Positions 24,773 through 33,947 are shown, numbered from the stretch's first letter. The stretch: DNA of 64,000 nt from JAWXBM01 sp964470455 (GCA_964470455.1 CAYYCX010000007.1:1-64000); one strand, 5' to 3'. Notes: generated from the sequence alone by a model not told the origin. Program-made: numbers and translations.

Positions 24773-27700
24773 CATCGCTGCCCCTGGCCAACAATTCATT
24801 GCGACGATCGGCTTCCGCCAGTTTCGGGTCACGCAGCCCCGGCGCGCCCAGGCCGCCGCCACCAGCGGTTTTCAGCACCATCCGGTTGCCTGCCGCGATC
24901 GTTTCACGGCCCATGCCGCGCAGCGGTTTGCGATTGCCATCGGCCGCGAGTTCATACACTTCAGCCGCCGCGCCTGAGCCCCCGCCCTGGCGCCCGCGAG
25001 GCGCGTGGAGGATCCGGTCGAACATCTTGGAAACCGCGAAGGCTTCGCCATCGGCGTGCGCAAACTCCAGCACCTGCCCGAGCCCGCCGCGGTGGGCGCC
25101 CGCACCTCCGGAGCCGGGGCGATATTCCTTGCGCCACAGGATCAGCGGCGCGGCATTCTCGGTGATTTCCACCGGCGTACTGCGTACTCCGGAAGGAAAC
25201 GCCGTACTGTTGAGGCCATCGAGGCCAGGCCTTCCGCCCGTTCCGCCCGCGTAGAACGAATTGATGACGAACGGAGGGCTTTCGCTGCCCGCGACCACGC
25301 CCTTGCCACCCAGGAACACCGGCCCGAACAGGCACGAAGCGCCTTCAGCCGGAACGTTGCCGCGCATGGGCGTTTCCAGGCAGCCCAGCACCACGTCGGG
25401 CAGCATCTGGCCGATGGCATGGCGTGCCGATACCGCAGCCGGCCGCGGCGCGTTGAGGATGCAACCTTCCGGCGCCGTCACCCGCACCACGCCCAGCGAG
25501 CCGGCGTTGTTGGGAATGTCATTGCCAATCACGCAGCGCACGCCGAAGCTGGCGTAGGCCTGGGTGTAGGTCAGCGGCACATTGATACCCCGAGCGCTGA
25601 CATTGGAACTGCCGCCAAAATCCACGTCGATGCCACTGTCGCTGATGCGCACCTTGCAGGCCAGGTCGACCGGCTGGTCGTAACCGTCAATGCGCATGGA
25701 ATAGCTCCACTCACCCACCGGCAACCGGCGGATCTCTTCCAGCATGGCAGCCTGTGACTGGTTGATGATGTAATCGCCCAGGTCCTGCAAACCACCCAGC
25801 CCGAACTCCCGCAGCGTTTCCAGAAGCCGTTCCGCGCCGGCCCGGTTGCAGGTGGCCAGTGAGTACAGATCACCTTCCGCCGCCACCGGGTCGCGCACAT
25901 TGACGCGCAGGATTTCCAGCAGCGTGTGGTTGGGTTCGCCGGCTTTGAACAGGTAGCCGATGGGAATGTTCAGGCCTTCCTCGAAAACCTGGCGGCCATC
26001 GGCGCCAAATCCCAGCCCGCCCACATCGGCAATGTGCGAAGTGGCTGCGAACAGGGCGACGGCTTTGCCTTCATGGAACACCGGCGTCACCACGGTGAAA
26101 TCGTTCAGGTGGCCGGTGCCGTGCCAGGGATCGTTGGTGACCAGCACATCGCCTGCCTGGAGTTTCTCCAGCGGGAATTTCTCCAGGAAATAACCCACGC
26201 TGGCGGCCATGGCGTTCACATGCCCGGGCGTGCCGGTAATGGCCTGGGCCAGCATGCGGCCGCGTGGATCAAACACCCCGGCGGAAAGATCGCCCGCTTC
26301 GCGTACCGTGGTGCTGAAAGCGGTGCGGATCAGGGTTTGCGCCTGTTCCTCTACGATCGCCAGCAGCCGTGACCAGGCCAGTTGCATATGTAGGAGGCAG
26401 CCATGCTGCCGTTGATCCGGTCCATGATCGCGAGCATGGCTCGCTCCCACAACATGGCTCGCTCCCGCAGCATCGCTGCTTTCTACAGCCATTCGGGTCA
26501 GTACGATATTCCCGCCGGTGTCAATGGTCGCCTGCCAGCCGCGGCTAACCACGGTCGTGGTCTGGTCTTCGGCAATCAGCGCCGGGCCCGGTATCGTGCT
26601 GCCTCCAGCCAGGTGTTCACGGCGGTAGACCGGCGCCAGTGTGGACTGGCCCGTGGCACTGTCATGCAAGTCCTGCTCTACGGCAGCGGCCGGTACACTG
26701 CATGTGGAGTGGTCGCTGGCGGCGTCCGCGGAACCCGCATGTGCCGCGCCCTGGTTTTCACTCGAGGAGTGATCCTGTTCGTGCAGCCGCTCCGCCATGA
26801 CGGTCAGGGTCCAGCTGAGGATCTCGATACCCACCTCGGGCATGTGACGCCCATACAGGCGATCATATGCCGCCTCGAAAGCCTGCTGGTATTCGGCGGC
26901 GCTGCCCTCGTGGCAATCACCCTCCGGGAGGCGCACGGCAATCTCGTGGCCCTGTCCGATATAGCGCATATACGCCTGGCGGGTTTCGAGCTGCGGCTGC
27001 CCAGGCGCGCCCTGGCTGACCACGGCGGCGGCCTCCTGGTGCATGTCGGCAAACAGCTGGTTGACCAACTCGTGGTCCAGTTGCGAAAGCTTCTGGTGGC
27101 GGCTGCGCACCACTTCGTAGGCAACCGGCGCCAGCAGGAAGCCGACGGCGGAACCCACGCCCGCCTGGGCCGGAATGATGATTTGCCGCACGCCGAGCTT
27201 TTCACCCAGCCGCGTGGCGTGCAGCGGCGCGGCGCCGCCAAAGGCCACCATGGCGCGGGCGCTGATATCAAAACCGAACTCCGCGGCATGGGCCCGCGCG
27301 GCGGCCGCCATGTTTTCTTCCACCACCTCGCACAGGCCGGCGGCGGCGGTAACGGCATCCTGTTCCAGGGGATTGCCCAGCTGCTCAAGTAAAGCCCGGG
27401 TGGCCGCCGCGGCATCCAGCCGGAAGGCGCCTCCGGCAAAGGAAGCGGCGTGCACGCGCCCCAGGCAGATATCGGCATCGGTCACGGTGGGTCGCTCGCC
27501 GCCGCGGCCATAGGCGGCAGGGCCCGGTTCCGAGCCTGCGCTTTCCGGGCCCACGGCAATCCGGCCCAGCTTGTCGATGCTGGCGACGGAACCTCCACCG
27601 GCGCCGATCTCCACCATTTCAATCACCGGAATGCGCACCGGCAGGCCGCTGCCTTTCTTGAAGCGATACACGCGGTCGACTTCAAAGCTGCGCGAGCTCA

Positions 27701-28619
27701 GTGGCTCGCCATCATCCAGCAGGCTGAGCTTGGCCGTGGTGCCGCCCATGTCAAAGGACAGCAACCGGTCCAGTCCGCCCTGGCGGGCAATGTGCTGCGC
27801 CAGGATGGCGCCGCCCGCCGGCCCGGATTCCACCAGCCGGATGGGAAAGCGCGCCGCCGTCTCCAGCGTGGTCAGTCCGCCGCCCGAGGTCATCAGCAGG
27901 AACGGGCAGCGCAGGCCCATGTCTTGCAGTTCTTCCGCCAGTCGCTGCAGGTAACGCGCCATCAAGGGCTGCACATAGGCATTGGCGCAGGCGGTGGACA
28001 AGCGCTCGAACTCGCGGATTTCGGGACACACTTCCGAGGCCAGCGTGATGGACAGGTCCGGGCGCTTTTGGTGCAGCCACTCGGCGGTCCGCAACTCGTG
28101 TTCCGGGTTCACGAAGGCGTGCAGGTAGCCGATGGCCACGCTCTCCACCTTTTCCTGGTCCAGCACCGCCAGCTCGGCTTCCAGCGTGTTGAAATCCAAT
28201 GGCAGCAGCACTTCGCCGGCTGCGTTGAGGCGTTCCTTGACGGGCAGCCGCAGGTAGCGGGGCACCAGCGGCCGCGGCCGGTCGATCATGATGTCGTACT
28301 GCTCAAAACGGTCTTCATGCGCCATTTCCAGTGCATCGCGATGCCCGGCGGTGGTGAGCAGGGCGGTGCGGGCGCCACGCCGCTCGATCAGCGCGTTGGT
28401 GGCCAGGGTGGTGCCGTGGATGATCAACCCGACCTGGTTCGGCGTGATGCCCGCCTGTTGCAGCACGCGGTCGATGCCGCCCAGCACGGCGCGGCCCGGG
28501 TGATCGTAAGTGGTCAGAACCTTGATGCTGACGCGCCCGCCATCGGGCGGCTCCAGTACCACATCGGTAAAGGTGCCGCCGATATCAACGGCGAGGCGGG
28601 CTTTGGGCTCTGTGTGCAT
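24762..28619 (-). CDS. Fused hydantoinase/oxoprolinase, HyuA-HyuB
   Basis: A 1285-residue fusion of the two subunits of ATP-dependent hydantoinase/5-oxoprolinase-type enzymes. The HyuA half starts with the nucleotide-binding VDIGGTFTDVV and contains LLSFDMGGTTAKLSLL. The HyuB half starts near residue 745 (TLIRTAFSTTVREAGDLS) and contains TNDPWHGTGHLNDF. Single-chain forms exist as 5-oxoprolinases, so hydantoin, oxoproline or a related cyclic amide or acetone-type substrate is possible. The linker, about residues 709-744, is encoded by REP-like repeats. ATG 28619 is taken; an ATG at 28637 is in frame. Confidence 0.9.
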   Translation of the reverse strand: MHTEPKARLAVDIGGTFTDVVLEPPDGGRVSIKVLTTYDHPGRAVLGGIDRVLQQAGITPNQVGLIIHGTTLATNALIERRGARTALLTTAGHRDALEMAHEDRFEQYDIMIDRPRPLVPRYLRLPVKERLNAAGEVLLPLDFNTLEAELAVLDQEKVESVAIGYLHAFVNPEHELRTAEWLHQKRPDLSITLASEVCPEIREFERLSTACANAYVQPLMARYLQRLAEELQDMGLRCPFLLMTSGGGLTTLETAARFPIRLVESGPAGGAILAQHIARQGGLDRLLSFDMGGTTAKLSLLDDGEPLSSRSFEVDRVYRFKKGSGLPVRIPVIEMVEIGAGGGSVASIDKLGRIAVGPESAGSEPGPAAYGRGGERPTVTDADICLGRVHAASFAGGAFRLDAAAATRALLEQLGNPLEQDAVTAAAGLCEVVEENMAAAARAHAAEFGFDISARAMVAFGGAAPLHATRLGEKLGVRQIIIPAQAGVGSAVGFLLAPVAYEVVRSRHQKLSQLDHELVNQLFADMHQEAAAVVSQGAPGQPQLETRQAYMRYIGQGHEIAVRLPEGDCHEGSAAEYQQAFEAAYDRLYGRHMPEVGIEILSWTLTVMAERLHEQDHSSSENQGAAHAGSADAASDHSTCSVPAAAVEQDLHDSATGQSTLAPVYRREHLAGGSTIPGPALIAEDQTTTVVSRGWQATIDTGGNIVLTRMAVESSDAAGASHVVGASHARDHGPDQRQHGCLLHMQLAWSRLLAIVEEQAQTLIRTAFSTTVREAGDLSAGVFDPRGRMLAQAITGTPGHVNAMAASVGYFLEKFPLEKLQAGDVLVTNDPWHGTGHLNDFTVVTPVFHEGKAVALFAATSHIADVGGLGFGADGRQVFEEGLNIPIGYLFKAGEPNHTLLEILRVNVRDPVAAEGDLYSLATCNRAGAERLLETLREFGLGGLQDLGDYIINQSQAAMLEEIRRLPVGEWSYSMRIDGYDQPVDLACKVRISDSGIDVDFGGSSNVSARGINVPLTYTQAYASFGVRCVIGNDIPNNAGSLGVVRVTAPEGCILNAPRPAAVSARHAIGQMLPDVVLGCLETPMRGNVPAEGASCLFGPVFLGGKGVVAGSESPPFVINSFYAGGTGGRPGLDGLNSTAFPSGVRSTPVEITENAAPLILWRKEYRPGSGGAGAHRGGLGQVLEFAHADGEAFAVSKMFDRILHAPRGRQGGGSGAAAEVYELAADGNRKPLRGMGRETIAAGNRMVLKTAGGGGLGAPGLRDPKLAEADRRNELLARGSDDEV
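26388..26495. repeat. REP-like repeats at the HyuA/HyuB junction
   Basis: Several units are recognisable within the reading frame: GTAGGAGGCAGCCATGCTGC, GCGAGCATGGCTCGCTCCCA and a second ATGGCTCGCTCCC. They encode GASH and GASHARD peptides between the two enzyme halves. Confidence 0.8.
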
Positions 28620-28722
28620 GTCGGGCGGCCAGGGCATTCTTCAGGAATTGACCCTAGTGTACTTTCCCTTGCGATATAGTTGCAGGCTTCGGGCAGTCAG
28701 CCCGCCTTGCGGGAGCAACACA

Positions 28723-29502
28723 ATGGATTTAGGTATAGCGGGACGATCCGCCATCGTCTGCGGTTCGAGCAAAGGTTTGGGCAAGGCCTGCGCCCTGGCC
28801 CTGGCCAGGGAAGGCGTGAATGTGTGGTTGACCGCGCGCGGCGCCGAAAGCCTGAAGTCCGCGGCGGCCGAAATTGCGGCGCTGGCGGCAGGAGGGGTCA
28901 ATACGGTAGTGGCCGACGTGACCACCGAACGTGGCCGCGATGCCCTGATGGCGGCCTGCCCGCAACCCGATATCCTGGTGAACAACGCCGGAGGCCCACC
29001 GCCGGGCAATTTCCGCGACTGGGACCAGTCGGACTGGATGGCAGCCATCAACGCCAACATGTTGAGCGCCATCGACCTGATCCGCCGCAACCTCGATGGC
29101 ATGATCGAGCGGCGCTTCGGCCGTATCGTCAACATCACCAGCATCGCCGTCAAAATGCCGCAGGGGGATCTGGGGCTGTCCAATGGCGCCCGCGCCGGCC
29201 TGACGGGTTTTGTGTCTGGTATCGCCCGCGAGCCCGCGCGCTACAACGTGACCATCAACAACCTGTTGCCGGGTTTCATCGCAACCGACCGCCTGAAAAG
29301 CCTGATGGCCGGCAAGGCCGCGGCCGCCGGCGTTGATGCCGAAACCTTCGCCAACGACTTCTACCAGAAGATCCCGGCGCGCCGGCCCGGCGATCCGGAT
29401 GAGTTCGGCGCACTCTGCGCTTTTCTGTGCAGCCAGCAGGCCGCCTACCTGACGGCCCAGAATTTCCTCATGGATGGAGGCGTCTATCCCGCAACTTTTT
29501 GA
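28723..29502 (+). CDS. SDR family oxidoreductase lacking the usual Tyr-x3-Lys
   Basis: A 259-residue short-chain dehydrogenase/reductase. The cofactor site is CGSSKGLGKA, NNAG is present (LVNNAGGPPPG), and the Ser region is NITSIAVKM. Where Tyr-x-x-x-Lys is expected the sequence reads LSNGARAGLTGF, so both key residues are missing. A known subgroup of FabG-like SDRs shares this. ATG 28723 follows GGGAG. Divergent from the hydantoinase operon, so a link to its pathway is possible. Confidence 0.86.
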   Translation: MDLGIAGRSAIVCGSSKGLGKACALALAREGVNVWLTARGAESLKSAAAEIAALAAGGVNTVVADVTTERGRDALMAACPQPDILVNNAGGPPPGNFRDWDQSDWMAAINANMLSAIDLIRRNLDGMIERRFGRIVNITSIAVKMPQGDLGLSNGARAGLTGFVSGIAREPARYNVTINNLLPGFIATDRLKSLMAGKAAAAGVDAETFANDFYQKIPARRPGDPDEFGALCAFLCSQQAAYLTAQNFLMDGGVYPATF

Positions 29503-29516
29503 GCCGTGCGGCACAG

Positions 29517-29543
29517 GCCGTCACGCAGGCCGTCACGCAGGCC
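29517..29543. repeat. 12-bp tandem repeat after the SDR stop codon
   Basis: GCCGTCACGCAG is repeated twice plus a partial copy, beginning 14 bases after the stop at 29502. Confidence 0.6.
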
Positions 29544-29654
29544 AGACACAGGCGAACCATCCAGGTTCCGGGGCAAGCCGGCATGGGGCCGCCCTGGAGA
29601 TTGGCCCAGGTGTTTTGGCTTGGGGCTTGGCTTCGAAATTGGCTTTCGTGCAAC

Positions 29655-29681
29655 GAAAAAGGCCCGGCTGTGGGCCGGGCC
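29655..29681 (-). terminator. Rho-independent terminator, minus strand
   Basis: On the minus strand GGCCCGGC, a five-base loop and GCCGGGCC are followed by TTTTTC. No convincing gene ends just upstream on that strand; the downstream SDR gene converges on it. Confidence 0.6.
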
Positions 29682-30117
29682 TCAATTCGCAGGGCAGTTG
29701 TGAAAACCTGTATTGCATGGGCCAATCCCTGGCCCGGCTTTCCTTCCCTGGCTCGATTACTTGCGAGCGTAACCATCCGTGTCGATTCGGGTACCACAAG
29801 GGCCAATCCCTGGCCCGGTACATCCTTCCCTGTCTTCGCCCATTGCCGGCGTTGCGGTCTTCCGTGACCATCGGGAAGTCAGTCCTTGTCTTCCCGGGCA
29901 ATCCGTTGCCCCTTTTGCTGGTAACCATACTGCCTGCGAACCGGTTTTCGTACCACTGTTACTTTTTACGGTTTTGGGTCGCATTTTCACCGGCCGTTAA
30001 TGCCACGAAATCCTTGCGATTGAGGCGATGACCGACGGGAATGGCGCAGTACGGGCCGGGAATTGAGGAAATGGGAAGCGACGCGTCCAGCTTCATGGCC
30101 CACTGCAAACCAGTATC
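29682..30117. other. Gene-poor spacer with three small hairpins
   Basis: GGGCCAATCCCTGGCCC occurs twice (about 29719 and 29800) and GGGCAATCCGTTGCCC once (about 29898). Small reading frames are present on both strands but none has a recognisable product or a good start, so no gene is called. Confidence 0.45.
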
Positions 30118-30280
30118 ATGCCCACTTCGGCGCTGGCTCTGCTGGTCGGCAATTTTGGCCAGCCCCATCGCTTTGGCCAAGGGCTGGCACGACCTGATCA
30201 TTCCCGGAATCATGGCCGGCACCCTGGGCAACGCCATCGGATCTTTCCTGGGTGTGGCGATGTGGTCGATGCTGTCCTGA
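30118..30280 (+). pseudogene. C-terminal relic of a DUF819/YjcL-like membrane protein
   Basis: One frame reads MPTSALALLVGNFG and, after a one-frame shift, another continues ALAKGWHDLIIPGIMAGTLG through NAIGSFLGVAMWSML to a stop. Together these resemble the last two helices of DUF819-family membrane proteins (typical ending W..L..PGIL.GTLGYAIG.YLG). The rest of the gene is absent, so this is a decayed remnant. Confidence 0.4.
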
Positions 30281-30367
30281 GAACCCGGCGGATGACTGGC
30301 CTTCGCTTCGCTGTTGCGGGTTTGCAGCCATCTCAAGGCGCCATGGTGGACTCGTCACCTTGTTTGC

Positions 30368-30510
30368 GCCGTCATTCCGGCGCAGGCCGGAATCCACGGA
30401 CACCGGCAAGGCTGTTTCTTCCGAATAAGCCAATGGCTTGTGGGAGGCAGCCATGCTGCCGACATTCCAGGTTTTTGTCGCGAGCGTGGCTAGCTCCTAC
30501 GGACATGGGG
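30368..30510. repeat. Dispersed palindrome and REP-like pair
   Basis: TCATTCCGGCGCAGGCCGGA is followed by GTGGGAGGCAGCCATGCTGC and GCGAGCGTGGCTAGCTCCTA, members of the two repeat families seen throughout the window. Confidence 0.75.
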
Positions 30511-30514
30511 CGGG

Positions 30515-30997
30515 TCAATCGCGAAAATTCCTGTACTGCAACGGCAGCCCGATATCGGCTTCGCGCAGCAGCGCAATCACAGCCTGCAGGTCGTCGCGTT
30601 TCTTGCCGGTCACCCGCAGCTGGTCGCCCTGGATGGCGGTTTGCACCTTCATTTTCTGGTCCTTGATCAGCTTCACCAGCTTGCGCGCATCGTCCGACCC
30701 GATGCCTTCGCGCACCGTGATCGTCTGGGTGGCGGTTTTGGCCTGCACCACCGGCTCGGATTTTTCCAGCGCAACGATGTCGATGCCGCGCTTCACCAGC
30801 TTGCCGCAGAGAATGTCGTACATCTGCTGCAGCTGGAATTCCGAACCCGAGCTGAGCTTGATCACTCGGCCATCCAGTTCAAATTTCGAATCCGTGCCCT
30901 TGAAATCGAAGCGGGTGGTCACTTCGCGATTGGCCTGGTCCACGGCGTTCGAAAGTTCATGGCTGTCGACTTCGGAAACCACATCAAATGAAGGCAT
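30515..30997 (-). CDS. yajQ: YajQ family nucleotide-binding protein
   Basis: YajQ proteins are small cytosolic proteins with two ferredoxin-like folds; a Xanthomonas homologue binds cyclic di-GMP. The 160-residue sequence is complete: MPSFDVVSEVDSHEL at the start, TRFDFKGTDSKFEL, and the ending LREADIGLPLQYRNFRD. ATG 30997 has AGGAG upstream; the longer frame to 31126 has no support. It follows the Pycsar-effector-like gene by 68 bases on the same strand. Confidence 0.95.
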   Translation of the reverse strand: MPSFDVVSEVDSHELSNAVDQANREVTTRFDFKGTDSKFELDGRVIKLSSGSEFQLQQMYDILCGKLVKRGIDIVALEKSEPVVQAKTATQTITVREGIGSDDARKLVKLIKDQKMKVQTAIQGDQLRVTGKKRDDLQAVIALLREADIGLPLQYRNFRD

Positions 30998-31065
30998 GTT
31001 CGAACTCCTGGCTTGAATGGAAAAATCAGGTGGAAAACACGGCGGAAGTGCAGTCGCAAACCGGT

Positions 31066-31806
31066 TCAGGTGGTGCGCAGGGACAACCAGATGAACACCA
31101 CCAGGAATGAGCTGACGCCCAGGCACAGTGCGATCATGAAGCTGGTGTAAGCCACCTGCAGCAGGGCGAATTTCTTGTTCAGCACACTGCCCAGGCTGTG
31201 GATGTTGCGGATCATGGTGTCGTAGGTGAGCCCGCGGTCCTGCATCAGTTCTTCCATGCCCTTGACGAAATCAGGGGCGGACATGTTGGCGAAATTGCCG
31301 AAAAACAGGATGTTTCCCTGGCTGTTCTTCAGGTCGCTCAGCGTGATGGGGTGTCGCATCACCCGCGGCCTGGCGGCCAGGATGGCGAAAATCATCGAGA
31401 TCAGGCTGCCCACCAGCAGCAACAGCGTGGGCAGCAGCAGCCAGGGATTGTTATCCAGCTTGGGCGCCACCGAGGCGAGGATGATGGACATGATGATGCC
31501 ATTGATGCTGATCATCATATTGGCCTTGTTGTCCGCCAGCGCGGTGAGTTCCATCTGTACACGGTAGGAACTCTTGAACAGCGTCTCGATGCCACGGGCG
31601 CTACCGGGTTGCTTGGGGGCAGGTGCTTCCGGCCCGATGGCAGCCGCTTCCGGCGCTGCCAGGCTCTGGCCATCAGGCCCCAGCACTGCCTGCCCGGTTT
31701 CGGCGGCTACCGGTTGGGCTTCGTCGTGAATCAGGTGAATGGCCTGCTCGAGGTCCGTCTGGGCCCGGTGCAGTTTCTTTTCGGCATCTTTCAATTCGTT
31801 GGCCAT
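31066..31806 (-). CDS. Pycsar effector (PycTM, DUF5706)-like membrane protein
   Basis: A 246-residue inner-membrane protein. An N-terminal coiled-coil-like and Pro/Ala-rich part is followed by the hallmark RGIETLFKSSYRVQMELTAL-ADNKANMMISINGIIMSIIL, then a second helix pair (LLLPTLLLLVGSLISMIFAI) and a C-terminal helix. This domain occurs in transmembrane effectors of Pycsar anti-phage systems, where cCMP or cUMP opens the membrane pore. No pyrimidine cyclase lies nearby, so it is an orphan or a housekeeping relative. Start uncertain (ATG 31806, 31818 or 31845). Confidence 0.8.
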   Translation of the reverse strand: MANELKDAEKKLHRAQTDLEQAIHLIHDEAQPVAAETGQAVLGPDGQSLAAPEAAAIGPEAPAPKQPGSARGIETLFKSSYRVQMELTALADNKANMMISINGIIMSIILASVAPKLDNNPWLLLPTLLLLVGSLISMIFAILAARPRVMRHPITLSDLKNSQGNILFFGNFANMSAPDFVKGMEELMQDRGLTYDTMIRNIHSLGSVLNKKFALLQVAYTSFMIALCLGVSSFLVVFIWLSLRTT

Positions 31807-32013
31807 GAACCCGCCCATCGTTCGCATGGATGATGCAATTATCATAGCCTATTCGCGACGAGTCTCATGCCTGCCCTCAAACCATTGGGGCAAACCGGCC
31901 TGGACAGAACAAGGCAGGTTGGGCAACTGTGGGCCGTATTCGTGGCAGAATGGCCGCCTGGCTCTTGTTTTGCCTTGTTGATCAAGACCCGGCACCCGGG
32001 GGGAGAAATGTTC

Positions 32014-33933
32014 ATGCATTCAGGAATCAAGATCATTTTGCCATTCGCATTCCTGGCCGCCTTGATGGCCACGCCTTCCCGGGCGAGCGAGGTGACTGGT
32101 TCGGCACCGGTGGAAGCGCTTGCCGGTTCAAGAGTCGAAGTGAACTACAGCGGCAGCACCAATCCGCGTGACTTCATCACCATCGTGTCCGCCGATGCCG
32201 CAGAAGGCACGTACGGCGATTACCAGTATGCACGCAAGAGTCCCGTCAAACTGCTGGCGCCGGCCGATGCGGGTGACTATGAAATCCGTTTCCTTGCCGC
32301 TGATTCGCCCTACCCGACGCTGTGGAGCCAGCCGCTGCAGGTCACCGAGCCCACCGCCAGCCTGCAGGCCGCGGATGAAGTGGCTGGCGGAGCCATGTTG
32401 GAGGTGCACTGGACCGGGCCCGACAATCCGCAGGATTTCATCACCATCGTGGCGGCAGGGGCTGAGGAGGGTGATTACGAGCGCGGCTATGTGTACACCG
32501 CCAAGGGCTCGCCGGTGAAGCTCACGGCGCCGGATGCGCCCGGTGCGTATGAGATTCGCTACCTGATGGGCCAGTCGCCGTATCGCACCCTGGCGCGGCA
32601 TGCCTTGCAGGTAACCGGCACCGAGGCGTCGATTGAGGCGCCGGACAGTGTGCCCGCCGGCGCGGCCATCCAGTTCACCTGGCAGGGTCCGGACAACGCG
32701 CAGGATTTCATCACCATCGTGCCGGCTGACGCTCCGGACAAGGATTACGCTGATTACGTCTACACGCAAAAAGGCAGCCCGGCGGAACTGCTGGCGCCGG
32801 AAGAGCCTGGCGCGTACGAAATCCGCTACCTGACCGGCCAGAGTTACACGGTGTTGGCGCGGGCCCGCATCGAGACGACGCCGGTTCACGCCAGCGTTTC
32901 GGGCCCCGGGTCCATCGAGGCGCTGAGCGTGGTGCAGGTGGGCTGGGAAGGCCCGGGCAATCCGCTGGATTACGTGATCATCCAGCCTGTTGGCGCTGAA
33001 CCCTCGGAAAGTGGGTCCTATGCCTACACCCATCGCGGGCCGGAGCTGCGTATCACCGCTCCGGCGGAACCGGGCGATTACGAGTACCGCTACATGACCG
33101 GGCAATCGAACCGGGTGCTGGCCAGCCAGCCGGTGACGGTGACGCCGCGCCAGGCGCCGGGCAGGTTGCGTGTGGTCGACCACGGTGAAACGGCCGGGCC
33201 TGCTGGCGGCGCCAACGTGGTGGTGATCCTGGATGCCTCGGGCAGCATGCTGCAGCGCCTCGATGGCGATCGGCGCATCGACATTGCCAAGGCTTCGCTG
33301 CGCCAGCTGGTCAGCGATGACCTGCCTGAAGGTACGAATTTCGGTTTGCGGGTGTTTGGCCACAAGGAGGCCGATTCCTGCCGCACCGACCTGGAAATTC
33401 CGCTGGCGCCGCTGAACCGCTCCGACGCCGCCGCCAAAGTCGCGGCAGTCAATGCCATGAACCTGGCGAAGACGCCGATTGCCGACACCCTGGCGCAGGC
33501 CGGTGGCGACCTGGCCGGCAAAACCGGACCCGGCCTGATCATCCTTTTGACCGATGGCGAGGAAACCTGTGATGGCGACCCGGCTGCGGTGATCGAATCG
33601 CTGCGCAGTGGCGGGCAGGACGTGCGCGTGAATATCGTCGGCTTCGCCATCAACGAACTGATGCTGCGGGAAACCTTTGCCAGCTGGGCCAGCCTGGGCG
33701 GTGGCCTGTACATCGATGCGCGCAACGCCGCGGAGCTGTCGGCGGGCCTGTCTTCAGCCATCGAACGGACATACACCGTCCTGGGCGCGGACGGCAGCCC
33801 GGCGGCGGAGGGCCTGGTCAATGGGCTGGCAGTGGAGCTGCCACCCGGCGAGTACCGCGTGCAGGTGGCGGGTTTTGAACCGCAAACCGTGTCCGTCGCG
33901 GCGGATGAGGAAACCCTGGTGCCGCTGGACTGA
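32014..33933 (+). CDS. Exported VWA-domain protein with four Ig-like repeats
   Basis: A 639-residue secreted protein. After a signal peptide (ILPFAFLAALMATPSRA) come four repeats of about 85-90 residues, each with a DFITIV-like strand, a Y-Y-T-KGSPVKL segment and AYEIRYL-GQS. Then a von Willebrand A domain with intact MIDAS motif VVVILDASGSM and the later TDGEETCDGD. A short carboxypeptidase-regulatory-like tail (ELPPGEYRVQVAGF) ends it. GGAG eight bases upstream favours ATG 32014; ATG 32008 is also in frame. Probably a periplasmic or surface adhesion/scaffold protein. Confidence 0.83.
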   Translation: MHSGIKIILPFAFLAALMATPSRASEVTGSAPVEALAGSRVEVNYSGSTNPRDFITIVSADAAEGTYGDYQYARKSPVKLLAPADAGDYEIRFLAADSPYPTLWSQPLQVTEPTASLQAADEVAGGAMLEVHWTGPDNPQDFITIVAAGAEEGDYERGYVYTAKGSPVKLTAPDAPGAYEIRYLMGQSPYRTLARHALQVTGTEASIEAPDSVPAGAAIQFTWQGPDNAQDFITIVPADAPDKDYADYVYTQKGSPAELLAPEEPGAYEIRYLTGQSYTVLARARIETTPVHASVSGPGSIEALSVVQVGWEGPGNPLDYVIIQPVGAEPSESGSYAYTHRGPELRITAPAEPGDYEYRYMTGQSNRVLASQPVTVTPRQAPGRLRVVDHGETAGPAGGANVVVILDASGSMLQRLDGDRRIDIAKASLRQLVSDDLPEGTNFGLRVFGHKEADSCRTDLEIPLAPLNRSDAAAKVAAVNAMNLAKTPIADTLAQAGGDLAGKTGPGLIILLTDGEETCDGDPAAVIESLRSGGQDVRVNIVGFAINELMLRETFASWASLGGGLYIDARNAAELSAGLSSAIERTYTVLGADGSPAAEGLVNGLAVELPPGEYRVQVAGFEPQTVSVAADEETLVPLD

Positions 33934-33947
33934 AACCAGCGGCCATC

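Noticed and set aside
28648..28680. Promoter TTGACC / TATAGT for the SDR gene
   Set aside because: The spacing is 21 bases, too long for a normal sigma-70 promoter; other pairings fit poorly.
29757..29984. 75-aa basic minus-strand frame
   Set aside because: Has an ATG and lies upstream of a terminator, but the sequence shows no family and crosses the hairpin repeats.
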